NCBI RefSeq assembly: GCF_004379255.2
Contig: NC_056051.1
Coordinates: forward strand, 6,784,062-6,848,061
Source of the DNA: Salvia splendens
Lineage: Eukaryota > Streptophyta > Magnoliopsida > Lamiales > Lamiaceae
Direction: 5' to 3'
Length of the DNA: 64,000 nt
Shown: one piece after another, positions 12,328 through 24,344 of the stretch
How the letters are laid out: every line of letters starts with the position of its first letter
How positions within the stretch are numbered: the stretch's first letter is position 1
The notes under the pieces: model-generated
What the model was told of the DNA's origin: nothing
Databases searched by the model: none
The model's input: the letters and a program-made list of their open reading frames with translations, nothing else
Translations under genes and position numbers: made by a program

Positions 12328-12882
12328 TGTTGGAAGTGATAACAAAATTGATCAAGCCACTGCATACCAAGTTGATCAAGCCGCCGCTAACAAAGTTAAT
12401 TAAGCCGCTGGACACCAAGTTGATCAAGCTGCTGCTAACAGGGTTGATCAAGTCGCTTCATGGCAAGTTGATCAAGCTGCTGCATACAATGCTGAGATTA
12501 CTAACCATGATGATCAGTGTATGGTAACAAAGCAACATGCACGTGATAAACAAGTCATCAATCTCACACGTGCCAAGCTCGTGGTTGTACCAGAAGACAC
12601 AGCTAAGATCGTGGACCACTTGTGTACCACTTGGAGAGACGTGTTGATCAAAAGGTTAAAGAAGAAAGTACTTGACTGTAGTTTGTTATGATTAAGCTCA
12701 GTTTGTTATGATTAAGCTCTGTAAACTTGATTTAGCTTGTACGATGTTTTATTAGAGTTGGGATCTAGATTGTTCGAATGTAATGATATATGTATCAGCT
12801 CATTGAGCTTTACAGTTAAGCAATGAAACAATAGATTCCACATGAATACTTTCTTCTTCATGAATTTCATTGCACATTTTCA
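12328..12882 (+). repeat. 5' LTR of the copia element
   Basis: It starts TGTTGGAAGTGATAAC and ends in CA. It contains six units of a 24-bp minisatellite (GTTGATCAAGCNGCTGC core), then a 20-bp duplication (AGTTTGTTATGATTAAGCTC twice). The 3' LTR has eight 24-bp units and one copy of the 20-bp block, which accounts for the 28-bp length difference. Confidence 0.92.
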
Positions 12883-12901
12883 TGGTATTAGAGCAGGATC
12901 C
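12883..12901 (+). other. Primer binding site of the copia element
   Basis: TGGTATTAGAGC directly follows the LTR. It is one base different from TGGTATCAGAGC, the usual initiator-tRNA-Met complement in plant copia elements. Confidence 0.85.
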
Positions 12902-12974
12902 TTTAGATCATGTCTCTCCTACTTCTTCAACTTTTTCATTGTTATCACTCAAATCAAAATGGCCAAAGCCAATG

Positions 12975-15900
12975 TGTAACGCCCCACTTTCGGAACCCTA
13001 ATTTGCGAAGCATAATATTTTTGCATTTAATGCTTTTAATGCTGTGAAGTATGTGAATTAAATGATGAGTGAATTAATTGCATGTTTTCTGTGTGACCTA
13101 ATTGCGTTTTGGAATTTAGATTTGATTTGATTAGTCAAATCCGTTGAGCATATGACGTGGATGTTGAATAGTCAAAGATGTGGAACACATGACGTGGCCA
13201 TTGAAAGGTCAAAGTGTTGAGAATATGTGGTGGAAGTGAAAATGGTTGAAATTGTGACGTGGATGTGTGAATAATCTATGCGGGGTGAAATATATTGTGG
13301 CGAATTATTTCTTAAGGGATGAGTGAGATTAAATAGGAGCATCAGTATTCATTTGGCATTTTCGACCCCTGTTATTATTGGAGAAGAAATCTTATTTTTC
13401 CTTGGATTTAATTAATTGCTTGGGATATTTATCAAAATTAAATCCAAAGTTCGATTATTCCATATTCTCTCCATGAGAAAAACGGCACCTATGCCTTACA
13501 CCATGGAGATTTCGAAATCCTTCTATTTATGGGAGGAGGAAATTATTCATTATATATTTTGATCCCTTATATATTCTCTTCCATGAATAAATATAAACAT
13601 CCTAGCAAATCTTACCATATCTAAGGAGATCTTGTCATATCCTATTTAAATTAGGATTTGAATTTAATTCCTTGTGGGAGAATATATATAAAAATCGCCT
13701 ACTCACTTTTTATTGGGAGGATTTATTATTTTCTGCTCCGTAGCATTTTATTCTACTCCGTGAAATACCAAATTAAATCATAGGCTAATTAAATAGCCTA
13801 GATTTCGAATTCCTCCTATTTTCTCTCATAATTCACGTCAACTTCCACTCCTCCATATCTTTTCAAATCTTTAATTTATTTAATTAAAGATTATATCTTG
13901 CAATCTATAAATAAGAGAGAAATCCTAAACCTAAATCACAAAATACACGCCTCCCACTCCCTTGAAATTCACGCCTCTCCTCTCCCCACTCTCTCCCAAT
14001 TTTTCTTCCATTTTTCTCCATAAATTCTTCATCTTTTGAGAAGAATTTAAGTTGAGGTCTCAAGAATTATTGAAGAATCAAGATTATACTTTATTTCTAC
14101 CGATTGCTTTTGATCAAGAAAGGTATAATTGAATTTCTTTTCCTCATCCTCTCCATTAAAACCTTGATTTTGATTCCATCATGCATATAATAAGTGTAAA
14201 GATCGTATATCTAATATTTAATCGGGTGGGATTGATGGTTGCATGAAAAAAAGAATATGTATATGCATTTAGGTTGTTTATGAATGAACTTGTGGATGAT
14301 TTGTGGTGAATGCTATGTGAATATATGAGAACATGATGATGAGACTTTTTGAAGCATGATTATGTGTTGGGAGTATGAATATATATGTTGGGATGAATAT
14401 TTGATAAACCCAAATTCAAAATTTGGAAGCATGACAACTGTGGTGTTCGTACAGTAGATTCCGAACGTGTGTTTGACTGACCAAACGATCTTATTTTGGT
14501 TCGACATTTTAACTGAGTAAACTTCAAGGTATCTTCTGCGTTGTGTGTGAATATCAGCCTTTTTGGTCAAAAGATGAATTTTTAATGAATTATTGAATTC
14601 GACTACGCAGTTCTGTCAGAATTTATTTTCTCGACCAGTGAGTTTCGTTTTTTATTTGACCGACCTAAACATGTGATTTTGATTTGAAATTTTAACTGTA
14701 TGACCTTTGATGTGTATACTGGGTTGTGGCAAAATTGCAGCCCCAACGGAGGTCGGATGGATTTTTAATGATTTTTACAAAACGACTGCGCTTTTTAGCC
14801 AGATTTAAGTCATGCAAAGATAATCTATGTTGTTAAGCTTTGAATGATATACATGATGCATATGTGTGAAGAAACCCATTCTATGATGTAGTGATGTGTT
14901 GTGCGTTGATGGTGTATTTCCTTATGTTGATAAAACGAATTGATGGGAAAAGGGAAACGTTGGGGATATGCATGATTTTGAGTCGATAATTGAGACTGAT
15001 TTATGATACACATAAATTTTAAAGGTGATAACTCGCGCTCTCAGCATGATAGCAAGGGGAAGAAAGTGCTTGAGATCTAAGCCGTCGGGGTGGGCTTTCT
15101 TTTAAATAAGGACCATGTCCTAAATATCTTATCGATGGGAATGCAACTATATTTATCATGCGGTATTTTGAGTTTAAAGTGCCTATCTGATGTGGTTTTT
15201 GCCACTATTATTTAAATCGAATTCGGGTCCTCGTAGGGCCGCAAACCCTACTTGGATTAGTGTACACCTATGGTAGACTGTGTGCTAGCGTACGGGCTGG
15301 CCGGTCTAGTGACTTGGTTTGTGGCCACATTCGAAGTCATGTATTGGCAGATATGGTTAACGTCTATGGGAAAATGACTTATCAATCGACTTTTACAATG
15401 GGAAATGATTTTGAGTGCCTCGGACCTTTCTAAAGATAAAACCCCGATGGTTACTTATGTATGGCATGATAAATAATACTTTTATTGAAAATGTTTTCGG
15501 CATGAGTCCACTGAGTATTATTATAGTACTCAGCCCTGCATGTGTTTTCCTTATGTGCAGGTTGAGCGGCGACGAACGGTTGGCGGTGTTGAGCAAATTA
15601 ATTAAAATTATGAGACTATCTTGAAACTCCGAGTGTCGTCGTGTCTTCACACATGACTTCACTTTTCTCTTAGATGCTTCCGCTAAAACATGATTACTCT
15701 TATCTTTAGGTTGAAACTGAAACTATTGGATTCTTGTTAGGGATATTGAGACATGTTATGTTTTGGATTATTTTGAGCCTTGCCATTTTGACCTAAAATA
15801 TGATAGTCATTCTTCATTGGGTTTCATTGCTAAAGCGTGACCTTCTTTTCTTATACTTAATTGTTCATTTATTTCCTTGGTCAAACCCCTTTTAATAAAA

Positions 15901-15984
15901 CCCTAGCCCTTTTCTTTAATTGCATTTAAGTCCTGTTAGGTCATGATCGTCGCATTTAATTACCCTAGAAGGGCGGTCGTGACA
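12975..15984. mobile_element. Solo LTR (3,010 bp) nested in the copia gag, TSD CAATG
   Basis: The sequence begins TGTAACGCCCC and ends GGTCGTGACA, and it is flanked on both sides by CAATG (12,970-12,974 and 15,985-15,989). Removing it and one CAATG restores the gag frame at this point. There is no internal coding region, PBS or second LTR, as expected after LTR-LTR recombination of a Ty3/gypsy element. A TATA-like TATAAATAAG lies near 13,905. The long LTR and TGTAACG/CGTGACA ends suggest a Tekay/Del-like chromovirus, which is an inference. Confidence 0.88.
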
Positions 15985-16334
15985 CAATGAGTCCATTCCC
16001 TTGGAAACACTGCCACTTATCTTTTCCCAATTGCCTCCAATTTCTGTCAAGTTGAATGATGGAAACTTGCTCATGTGGCAGCAACAAGTAGATGTAGCAG
16101 TCTATGGCTACAGTCTTGAGGGTTTTCTCACAGGAGAAGTAGATCCTCCAGAAAGACAGATCCTTGATGAAGAGAGTGAATCAATGGTGATCAATCCTAC
16201 TTTTATAGCATGGCAGAGACAGGATAGAAGGGTGGCTGGATGGTTGCTATCCTCACTGTCTGAAAATGCCTTAACCTTAGTGGTTGGGCTCAGATCTGCA
16301 AGAGACATTTGGAGGGCGCTTGAGACAAACTTTG

Positions 16335-16498
16335 CAAGCCGCTAAACTGCCAAAGTGATGCAATATAGGCAGCAAATGCAGAATTTGAAGAAAAGAGGTC
16401 TCAGCATGACTGAGTTTGCCGCTAAACTGCCAAAGTGATGCAATATAGGCAGCAAATGCAGAATTTGAAGAAAGAAGGTCTCAGCATGAATGAGTTTC
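16335..16498 (+). repeat. Tandem duplication of about 80 bp in copia gag
   Basis: GCCGCTAAACTGCCAAAGTG followed by ATGCAATATAGGCAGCAAAT occurs twice in direct succession with four or five differences. It breaks the gag frame and is a local post-insertion event. Confidence 0.85.
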
Positions 16499-17099
16499 TG
16501 GGTAAGATGAGAACCTACTTTGATTTGTTAGGATCTGTTGGATGTAGAATTTCTGAGGGAGAACAGGTTCTACACATTCTGGGAGGTCTAGGCCAGGAAT
16601 ATGATCCTGTTGTGTGTGTTATTACTTCAAGAACAGATCTATGGAATATAGGAGATGTTAGTGCATTTCTGCTCAGTTTTGAGTCTGGAATGGAAACAAC
16701 TAAAGCGCACTCAGTAGCTCAGAAGGATCTCAACCAGCCCTCAACCTTGTTCATCAACAATATGGCCAGAAAAGAGATCAGCCCTTCAACAACAACAGAT
16801 TTGAATCTGAAAATGGAAGAGGCTTTGGAGGAAGGGGGCAAAGAGGTAGAGGTGGAAGAGATTTTGGAAGAGGAAACACCAACAAAATTGTGTGCCAGTT
16901 GTGTGAAAAACCTAGTCACTCTGCAGCCAAATGCTGACATAGGTTTGAACATAACTACACTCCACCTCAAGCCAACTTCAGAGGAACTGCACCACAGCAA
17001 CAACAACAAGGCTATTTTAACTATGTCCAATCTGTTCCAAGATCTCCATCAGGCTCTTGCTCTGTTGCTGCTCCATCTGAGTTTAACTATGGTGATGGC

Positions 17100-20000
17100 T
17101 CATCATCAAGCTGGTATCCAGATTCAGGGGCCACTCACCACGTTTCAAATGATCTCAACAATCTCAACATCAGCTCAGAGTACACAGGAAGTAACAATCT
17201 CTTGCTTGGTAATGGAGATGGTGTTAAAATTGCTAATGTTGGAGAATCTGCTTTTAAATCTCATTCAGCTGGTTTCTCCATACAACTCCATCTTAAAAAT
17301 CTCTTGCATGTTCCTAATATAACTAAAAACTTGCTTAGTGTGTCTAAGTTTGCACAAGACAATTCTGTCTTTTTTGAATTTCACCCAAATTTTTGTCTTG
17401 TTAAGGATATGAGCACCAAGGCAGTTGTGCTCAAAGGAACCCTTTAGAGAGGCCTTTATCATTTTCTAATAGATCATTCCCCAATCAAGTGCAGCACTAG
17501 CTCCAAATCACCTTCCAGTCAAGACTTTCCAGCAGTTCATTCCCTGAGTTTGGCTAACTTCAATTCCAACAGCAGTAGCTCTTCTCATGTTTCTAGTCAA
17601 AATTTGGCTTTATGGCATAATAGACTAGGACATCCTACTCTTGATGTAGTCAAGCTTGCTTTAAATAGTTGTAATATCTCCTACAATGAAATGAAAAATC
17701 CTACTCTTTGTTTTCCTTATTCTGTCTCAAAGTCCCACAGACTGCCATACTCTATTTCTCTTTCGGAATATGATTCCCCTCTTCACCTAATTCATAGTGA
17801 TCTTTGGGGACCATCTCCTGTCAAATCTATGAATGGTTTTTCATATTATGCGTCCTTTATTGATCATTACTCAAGGTTCACTTGGATTTTTCTACTTAAA
17901 AACAAGAGTGATGTTACTGCTGCCTTTAAACAGTTCAAGGTCATGGTAGAACTCTTTTAAGCTTGAAAATAAAAATTCTACAATCTGATTGGGGAGGTGA
18001 GTTTCAGGGTTTAGTTCCTTTCCTTAAGGAGTGTGGGATTGTTCATAGAGTCTCCTGTCCACATACACCTCAACAAATGGTCTAGCTGAGAGAAAACACA
18101 GACACATAGTTGAGACTGGTTTAGCTCTTCTTGCTCAATCTTCTTTGCCTCAACGTTTTTGGGATGATGCATTCATTACTGCAGTCTATTTGATCAATAT
18201 TATGCCATCAAAGGTCATAAAAAACTCCTCTCCATATGAAAAACTCTTTCTCAAAAGGCCAGATTATTCATCCTTAAGATTCTTTGGCTGTCTATGTTAT
18301 CCTTTCATTAGACCCTATAACAAACATAAGTTTCAATTCAGGTCTATGAAAGGGACTTTTCTAGGGTATAGTCCATCTCATAAGGGGTACAAAGCTCTCC
18401 TCCCAGATGGGAGACTAATTGTCACTAGAGACATAGTCTTTGATGAATAGTGTTTCCTTTCCAAATTTCCCCTCCTGCAATACCTAGTCCAGTTGAGTCT
18501 AGTTCTCCCACACCCTCTTTTCCTATCCACTCTATTCCCATCACTACCCAGCCATCTCATTCTGTTCCTTTTTGTTCACCGTCCTCTCAGCATAACTCAG
18601 AACCAGTTCCTGAGTTGCCCCAGCCTCACCCTGATGAATATAGCCAGGCCTCTCCACTCTCCCAGTCTTATATTGAGGATCATTCATCATCCCCTGATCC
18701 TCCTACTCAGCCTGTTCATTCTATGACCACTAGATCTAAGTCTGGCATTTTCAAGCCAAAAATTTTCAACATCACCACTTCTTCTTCTTCTTCTCTGCCT
18801 AAGTCTGTCATTGATGCCTTGCTTATTCCAGTTTGGAGATCTGCTATGCTGAATGAATTTAATGCTCTTCTTAAAAACAAAACATGGATTTTAACATCTC
18901 TCCCTCCAGGCAAGAACCTTATAGGCTGCACCTGGGTATTTAAGATCAAATTGCACTTATCTGGTGCCATTGCCCGACATAAAGCCAGGTTAGTTGCTCA
19001 AGGCTTTTTCTCAGCAGCCTGGATTTGATTTCAATGAGACTTTTAGTCTTGTTGTGAAACCTACTACGATCAGAATTGTCCTCAGTTTGGCAGTCTCACT
19101 TGGCTGGCAGATAACTCATCTTGATGTGAATAATGCCTTCTTGAATGGTGAGCTTAAAGAAGATATCTATATGAAGCAGCCTTTGGGTTTTGAGCAGGGG
19201 GGGCTCATCTTGTCTGTAAACTCAATAAAGCAATCTATGGCTTAAAGCAAGCCTCTAGAGCTTGGTTCTTTACTGTGCACTCTGCTTTGCTTGCTCTAGG
19301 CTTCTCTTAATCTAAGGCAGATGCATCAATGTTCTTCAGACAGTAGGGAAATGAAGTTATATATCTTCTAATCTATGTTTATGATATGTTGATAACTGGA
19401 AATGCTCCTGCATCCATTTAATTGGTCATTTCTCAGCTTAACTCTTCTTTCTCTTTAAAAAATCTTGGGGAGGTGAACTTGTTCTTAGGTGTTGAAGTGG
19501 TTAAAACTCAAGACAATGGACTTCATCTATGTCAGTCCAAATACATCAAAGACCTTTTAAAGAGAGCCAATATGACAGGAGCAAAGGGGTGTCCAACACC
19601 TATGGTTTCTAACTGTGAATTGAGGAAAAGTGCAGGTGAACCTATATCAGATCCCAAACTCTATAGGAGCATAGTGGGAGCACTGCAATATGCAGCCATT
19701 ACTAGACCTGATATCAACTTTGCACTAAACAAAGTGAGCCAATACATGGCAGCTCCATTGGTTACACATTGGAGAGCAGTTAAAAGAATCTTGAGATACT
19801 TGTCAGGGACATTGGATTATGGTATTCAAATCCAGAAATCAAATGGAGATATATCAGCTTTCTCTGACTTAGATTGGGCTGCTGACTCAGAGTGTGCCTA
19901 TCATGGAAAGAACTTGATATCTTGGTGTGTCAAAAAGCAAACCGTGGTTGCAAGATCAAGTACTGAAGCAGAGTATATGAGTCTGGCTCAAGCTGCATCA

Positions 20001-20290
20001 GAAGTGACATGGCTAGTCTCATTACTTAGTGAATTGAAGATCAAGAGAAAGCAAGCTCCAGTGATTTGGGTTGATAATATGAGTGCAATAGCTCTGGCAT
20101 CTAATCTAGTACTACATGCAAGAACCAAACACATCTAGTTGGATATGCACTTTGTTCGTGATAAAGTTTTGACCAATGAGCTAGAATTAAGACATGTGCC
20201 CACAGCTGATCAAATAGCTGACATCTTCACCAAACCTCTGAGTCATCAACTCTTCGTGAAGCTGAGAGAAAGGTTAGGAATAATATCCCT
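17100..20290 (+). pseudogene. copia pol (protease, integrase, reverse transcriptase, RNase H), degenerate
   Basis: The protease motif DSGATHH is at about 17,121. The GAG-pre-integrase HNRLGHP and integrase core HSDLWGP lie at 17,600-17,830. Reverse transcriptase runs from about 18,830 (KNKTWILTSLPPGK, KARLVAQGF, DVNNAFLNGEL). The catalytic YVDD motif reads YVYD near 19,374, so an active-site Asp is lost. RNase H (SSTEAEYMSLAQ) and the C-terminal ADIFTKPL reach about 20,260. At least six stops or frameshifts break the frame. The last frame runs on into the 3' LTR and its 24-bp repeats. Confidence 0.9.
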
Positions 20291-20300
20291 AGCCTCACTC

Positions 20301-20314
20301 GGTTTGAGGGGGTG
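20301..20314 (+). other. Polypurine tract of the copia element
   Basis: GGTTTGAGGGGGTG lies immediately before the TGTTGG start of the 3' LTR, the expected position of the plus-strand primer. Confidence 0.75.
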
Positions 20315-20897
20315 TGTTGGAAGTGATAACAAAGTTGATCAAGCAGCTGCATACCAAGTTGATCAAGCCGCCGCTAACAAAGTTGATCAAGCCGCTGCAT
20401 ACCAAGTTGATCAAGCTGCTGCTAACAAAGTTGATTAAGTCGTTTCATGGCAAGATGATCAAGCTGCTACTAACAGAGTTGATCAAGCTGCTACATGGCA
20501 AGTTGATCAAGCTGCTGCATACAATGCTGAGATTACTAACCATGATGATCAGTGTATGGTAACAAAGCAACATGCACGTGATAAATAAGTCATCAATCTC
20601 ACACATGCCAAGCTCGTGGTTGTACCAGAAGACACAGCTAAGATCGTGGACTACTTGTGTACCACTTGGAGAGACGTGTTGATCAAAAGGTTAAAGAAGA
20701 AAGTACTTGACCGTAGTTTGTTATGATTAAGCTCTGTAAACTTGATTTAGCTTGTACGATGTTTTATTAGAGTTGGGATCTAGATTGTTCGAATGTAATG
20801 ATATATGTATCAGCTCATTGAGCTTTACAGTTAAGCAATGAAACAATAGGATTCCACATGAATACTTCTTCTTCATGAATTTCATTGCGCATTTTCA
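20315..20897 (+). repeat. 3' LTR of the copia element
   Basis: It has the same TG…CA ends as the 5' LTR. It contains eight 24-bp GTTGATCAAGC units, two more than the 5' LTR, and only one copy of the 20-bp AGTTTGTTATGATTAAGCTC block. Confidence 0.92.
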
Positions 20898-21285
20898 AAA
20901 AGGCAAGTTATCGGAGAATCCTCTGCACTACGCGGTGGAGTTGGTGTGGAAGGCGAAGCGCGAAACAGCGACGGGTGAGTACCTGAGGTCGGTGGCGGGG
21001 CTGATGGTGATGCGAGATCTGCCTAATTTGGTGGCGGTGAACACTTATATGGTGACGAATTTGACGCACGTGGGGTTCAAGGAAATGGACGTTGGGTGCG
21101 GCGTGGCGGCGTACGGTGGGGCGCCGAAAGGGATTTATTGGCCGACCGATAATGTTCGAGCAGCTACGTACGTGGGCTTTAAGGACGGTTTCGTGGTTCT
21201 GGTTAGCCTGCCTCTCGAATCTATGGAAGTCTTCGAGAAACATCTTCGGGTGACGATGACTACCGCTCCAATTCGTGATAACTAG
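20898..21285 (+). pseudogene. BAHD acyltransferase copy 3, 3' portion
   Basis: This is the continuation of the gene broken at 12,327. It is open to a stop at 21,285 and reads through NPLHYAVELV, LRSVAGLMVMRD and DGFVVLVSLPLESMEVFEKH. The DFGWG-type motif is DVGCG, so the Trp kept in copies 1 and 2 is also lost. Compared with copy 2, about 30 bases around the insertion point are missing, so removing the element would not restore the gene. Confidence 0.9.
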
Positions 21286-22309
21286 TTGAAAATATCGGTT
21301 CGGGCAACTGTTCGTGATCGATTGTCCAATTGACGATGACTACCACTCCAATTCGGTTCCGGCAACCGTTCGTGATAGATTGTCCATATTTATCTGGTTG
21401 AGAATATCGATTACTTACTTCTACAAGATAACAAATGAAAGATCTTCTATTACCATGAGTTTACCGATCAGTCTACAATGTAGAAGGACCATGTGTTCTG
21501 TTATTTATTATTCTCTCAATCCCAAGATAGTTGAGTCGTATTTCTTTTTGAGTTGTCCAAGGTAGTTTGAGTAATTTATTTTTTTGGCAAAAACTTTATA
21601 CTCCCTCATACTTTACTCTCTCTTCATCTCTCTTACTTTATTTTCTCCACTTTAACATTTAAACACATCAATTTTTAAAATTTTGTGCCCAAAAAAATTG
21701 TCTTCATTTCCTTGAGACGAAGAGAGCATTTTCTTTAGTTTTAATTAATAAATGATGTGATAAAAAAATGTTCTTCTCATAAATACTTGGTAATTAGGTT
21801 TTACAATCCAAAATAGAAACACTTTTATCTGTACTTTAATTCATCTCTCTTATTTTATTTTATTCACTTAAGACACAAAATTAATTTGCATAAAATGTCA
21901 TGTCGTCCAAGGAAGGGGTCATCTTCCTTGGAACGAAAAGAGTATATCATATAGTACCAGTAAATTTAAGTTTAAAACTCTTGCTTTTTGTTCTAAAAAT
22001 ATATGCTTTTTATTGGTAATTACCAAGGGTATTCATCGGTGGACAGTGACTGTTCCTCGCGCTGATTTGTAGACACCTCTATGGGCATGATAGTTTGCCC
22101 AAGGATTTAAAGTTGTTCCATACCAGAAGGCAGGAATCAATTTTATGACCATTTGGTAAAAAATATATGCTTTGATTCATTTCATAATATTCTAAAGTTA
22201 AATTTTGGCTTCTCTGACTGAAAGGTGCATAGAAAATTATCGAAATGGTATATTGTCAGATTTAGAATCGTTAGTAGCAGTTATGTATTATATTGGTGCA
22301 AAATAAATA
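21286..22309. other. Non-coding stretch between BAHD copy 3 and the hAT/MITE nest
   Basis: I see no gene. A short near-duplication (TGACGATGACTACC, ATTCGG…AACCGTTCGTGAT) follows the BAHD stop at 21,240-21,390. The rest is AT-rich with MITE-like remnants (CTCCCTCATACTTTACTCTC near 21,600, GGAACGAAAAGAGTA near 21,930). Confidence 0.55.
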
Positions 22310-23654
22310 CTCTCTCCTTATTCAAAAAATAGAAACATTTGGAATGACACGGGTTTTAATGCATATTGGTAAAGTAAGTTAGACCTGCCCACGGTTCATG
22401 AACCGGCGGTTTCAATTCGGAACCGCCGGTTCCGGTTTTGGGAAATATGGAACCGGAACCGAACCGTGAGGCTGTTTCACGGTTTCGGTTCGATAACCGG
22501 CAGTTTCGGTTTCGATTCCGAACCGCCGGTTTTCAAACGGTTTGTAGCGGTTTAGGTTCGGTTTTTCTGTTTTTTTCCTTAATTTTTTTTTTGCCATGTA
22601 GTTTGAAATTATAAAATAAATTGGAACAATGAAATGAATAGTTTAAATTGAATTAATACGAGTAAGGTAAAAAGATATCAAATTTACAATTTACATATAC
22701 AAATTACAATGTGATAAAATTTATAAACAAATTACAATATTATATAATTTACAAACAAATGAGAAATATGAGGCAAAGGGAGAGAATTGAGAGATTGAAG
22801 AGAGAAATTTTTGTTAACACAAGAATGGGGTGAGTGTAAGTAAGGATGGATGGGAGTGTTTATAGATTAAAATAGGGGGAAATGAGATCCAATTTGAATT
22901 TAAAATCAGCATTTAAAAAATAAATAAATAAATAAAAATAAAAGAAATGGTGTTTTGTGCAATCAATTTTGAATAATGCAGCCATCACCCACCGCATCAA
23001 TCAATTTTGAAGACTACAGATTCATTAATCAATGTTAGTTAGAGTATTATGCTTTATTTAAAGTAATCAATTCTTCCAAGTTTTATTAAACAATGTTGAT
23101 AAATATTTATTAATAATGATTCATACTCCATAGACTCCATACGTAAAAAAACTGCGTTAATTAATAAAATCAGAAATAGTATTATAAAGTTATTACCATA
23201 ATGGAGTATAGTTTTAATATAAGGATTAACTACGTTTAAATTTATCATTGCATTGGCGGTTCAGAACCGTGAACCGCGGTTAACCGGCGGTTCGGTCGTA
23301 GTTTCGGTTCGAAAAATTTTGAACCTGAACCGAACCGCGGTTCTAAAATTCACGGTTTCGGTTCGGAATATTTCTCGCGGTTTTGGTTCGAAACCGTAAC
23401 CGGCGGTTACGGTTTCGGTTTTAACCGCCGGTTCGGCAAACCTTGGGCAGCTCTAAAGTAAGTGAGAAAAATTGGTAAAGTAAGAGAGAAGAAAAGAAAA
23501 ATGAGTAAAATAAGAGAGAGGAAGAGAAAAAATAGTGAAAGTAATGTTAGTGAATTGTGGGGTCCATGTCCTAAAATAGAAAGATTCTAAAATTTCTATT
23601 TTTAAAGAACTGCCCAAAATGAAAATAGTTGTTATTTTGTAAAAAAGGAGGGAG
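22310..23654. mobile_element. Stowaway-like MITE interrupted by a hAT element
   Basis: The left end is TA followed by CTCTCTCCTTATTC, and the right end is GGAGGGAG followed by TA at 23,655. With the hAT at 22,380-23,455 and one target copy removed, it is a unit of about 260 bp like others in the window. Confidence 0.55.
22380..23455. mobile_element. Non-autonomous hAT element, 1,076 bp, TSD AAGTAAGT
   Basis: The 8-bp target AAGTAAGT flanks both sides (22,372-22,379 and 23,456-23,463). The termini TAGACCTGCCCACGG and TAGAGCTGCCCAAGG match at 13 of 15 positions. Subterminal regions of about 190 bp are packed with CGGTT/AACCG motifs in both orientations, as in hAT elements with transposase-binding subterminal repeats. 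The AT-rich middle has no transposase ORF, so mobility would need a transposase in trans. Confidence 0.9.
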
Positions 23655-23979
23655 TATATTATATTGTATATTAAATGATGAGAGTTATTAATATATAGCT
23701 GTCATATATGACATCATAATTGTCATTCTCTCGATATTGCCTATTCTTTCGACACCAACATTGCTTCTACAAACAACCACCGTATGTATCTCTAGTTTAT
23801 GTTACTCATTATCTAATTCATTCCCTTCGCGTCCCATTCATCAATGCTGCAGCTTCATCCAGCAACGCCTACATCGAAAAACACCCGGGATAGGCTTAGG
23901 CCAAGTATCAAAAGCCCGACTACGCTCTGCCTTCAATATTCTACCCTAAGGCCTGTCTAGATATATATAGAGGGTAGGA

Positions 23980-23993
23980 TGATTATTATTATA

Positions 23994-24056
<63 letters not shown>

Positions 24057-24320
24057 TAGTTAGTTAGTTAATTATGGATTTGCATATCTTTTCCATATCT
24101 TTTGTCTTGCTCATTAAGTTAGTATTCACTATTATAAATAGTGGACATTGTTATTCATATTATTCATTCAAGAAATAAAATACTACTTTTTACACAATTT
24201 ATCTTTTTCTCTCGTGCACAAAAGCACGAACCCTAGAATTCGACGCCGGATTGATCGACAGGCAAAGCTCCCGCGACGTTCGACGCGATTTCCTATCGTT
24301 GAGGAACTATATCCTTAACA
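23980..24320 (+). repeat. 5' LTR of the non-autonomous element, with (TTA)n
   Basis: It begins TGATTATTATTATAATTATT and ends CCTTAACA. A TTA microsatellite runs near its start and is nine units longer than in the 3' LTR. A possible TATA (CTATTATAAATAGTGG) lies about 24,130. The remaining sequence looks the same in both LTRs by eye. Confidence 0.88.
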
Positions 24321-24344
24321 AGTGGTGCTTTCATTCTCGAACTC

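Larger units (their letters stand above)
12959..17100 (+). pseudogene. copia gag, interrupted by a solo LTR and frameshifts
   Basis: The ATG is at 12,959. After four further codons the frame is broken by the solo LTR at 12,975-15,984, and it resumes at about 15,985. It continues with a UBN2-type Gag (LNDGNLLMWQQQ, FLTGEVDPP, GWLLSSLSENAL) to a stop at 16,345. A direct duplication of about 80 bp (16,335-16,498) follows, then the rest of Gag. A CCHC zinc knuckle (CX2CX4HX4C) can be read near 16,890 in a different frame and is followed at once by a stop. Gag would coat the element RNA, but this copy cannot make it. Confidence 0.85.
12328..20897 (+). mobile_element. Ty1/copia LTR retrotransposon inserted in BAHD copy 3
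   Basis: The element has LTRs at 12,328-12,882 and 20,315-20,897, a PBS right after the 5' LTR, a G-rich polypurine tract before the 3' LTR, and coding order gag, protease, integrase, reverse transcriptase, RNase H (copia order). It is 8,570 bp long, of which 3,015 bp is a nested solo LTR plus its target duplication. No matching 5-bp target duplication is seen (ATAAC left, AAAAG right), so a flank was altered or deleted after insertion. The reading frames contain many stops and shifts, and the element is dead. Confidence 0.93.

Noticed and set aside
12323..20902. A 5-bp target duplication for the copia element
   Set aside because: The flanks ATAAC and AAAAG do not match, and the exon comparison shows bases missing at the site.
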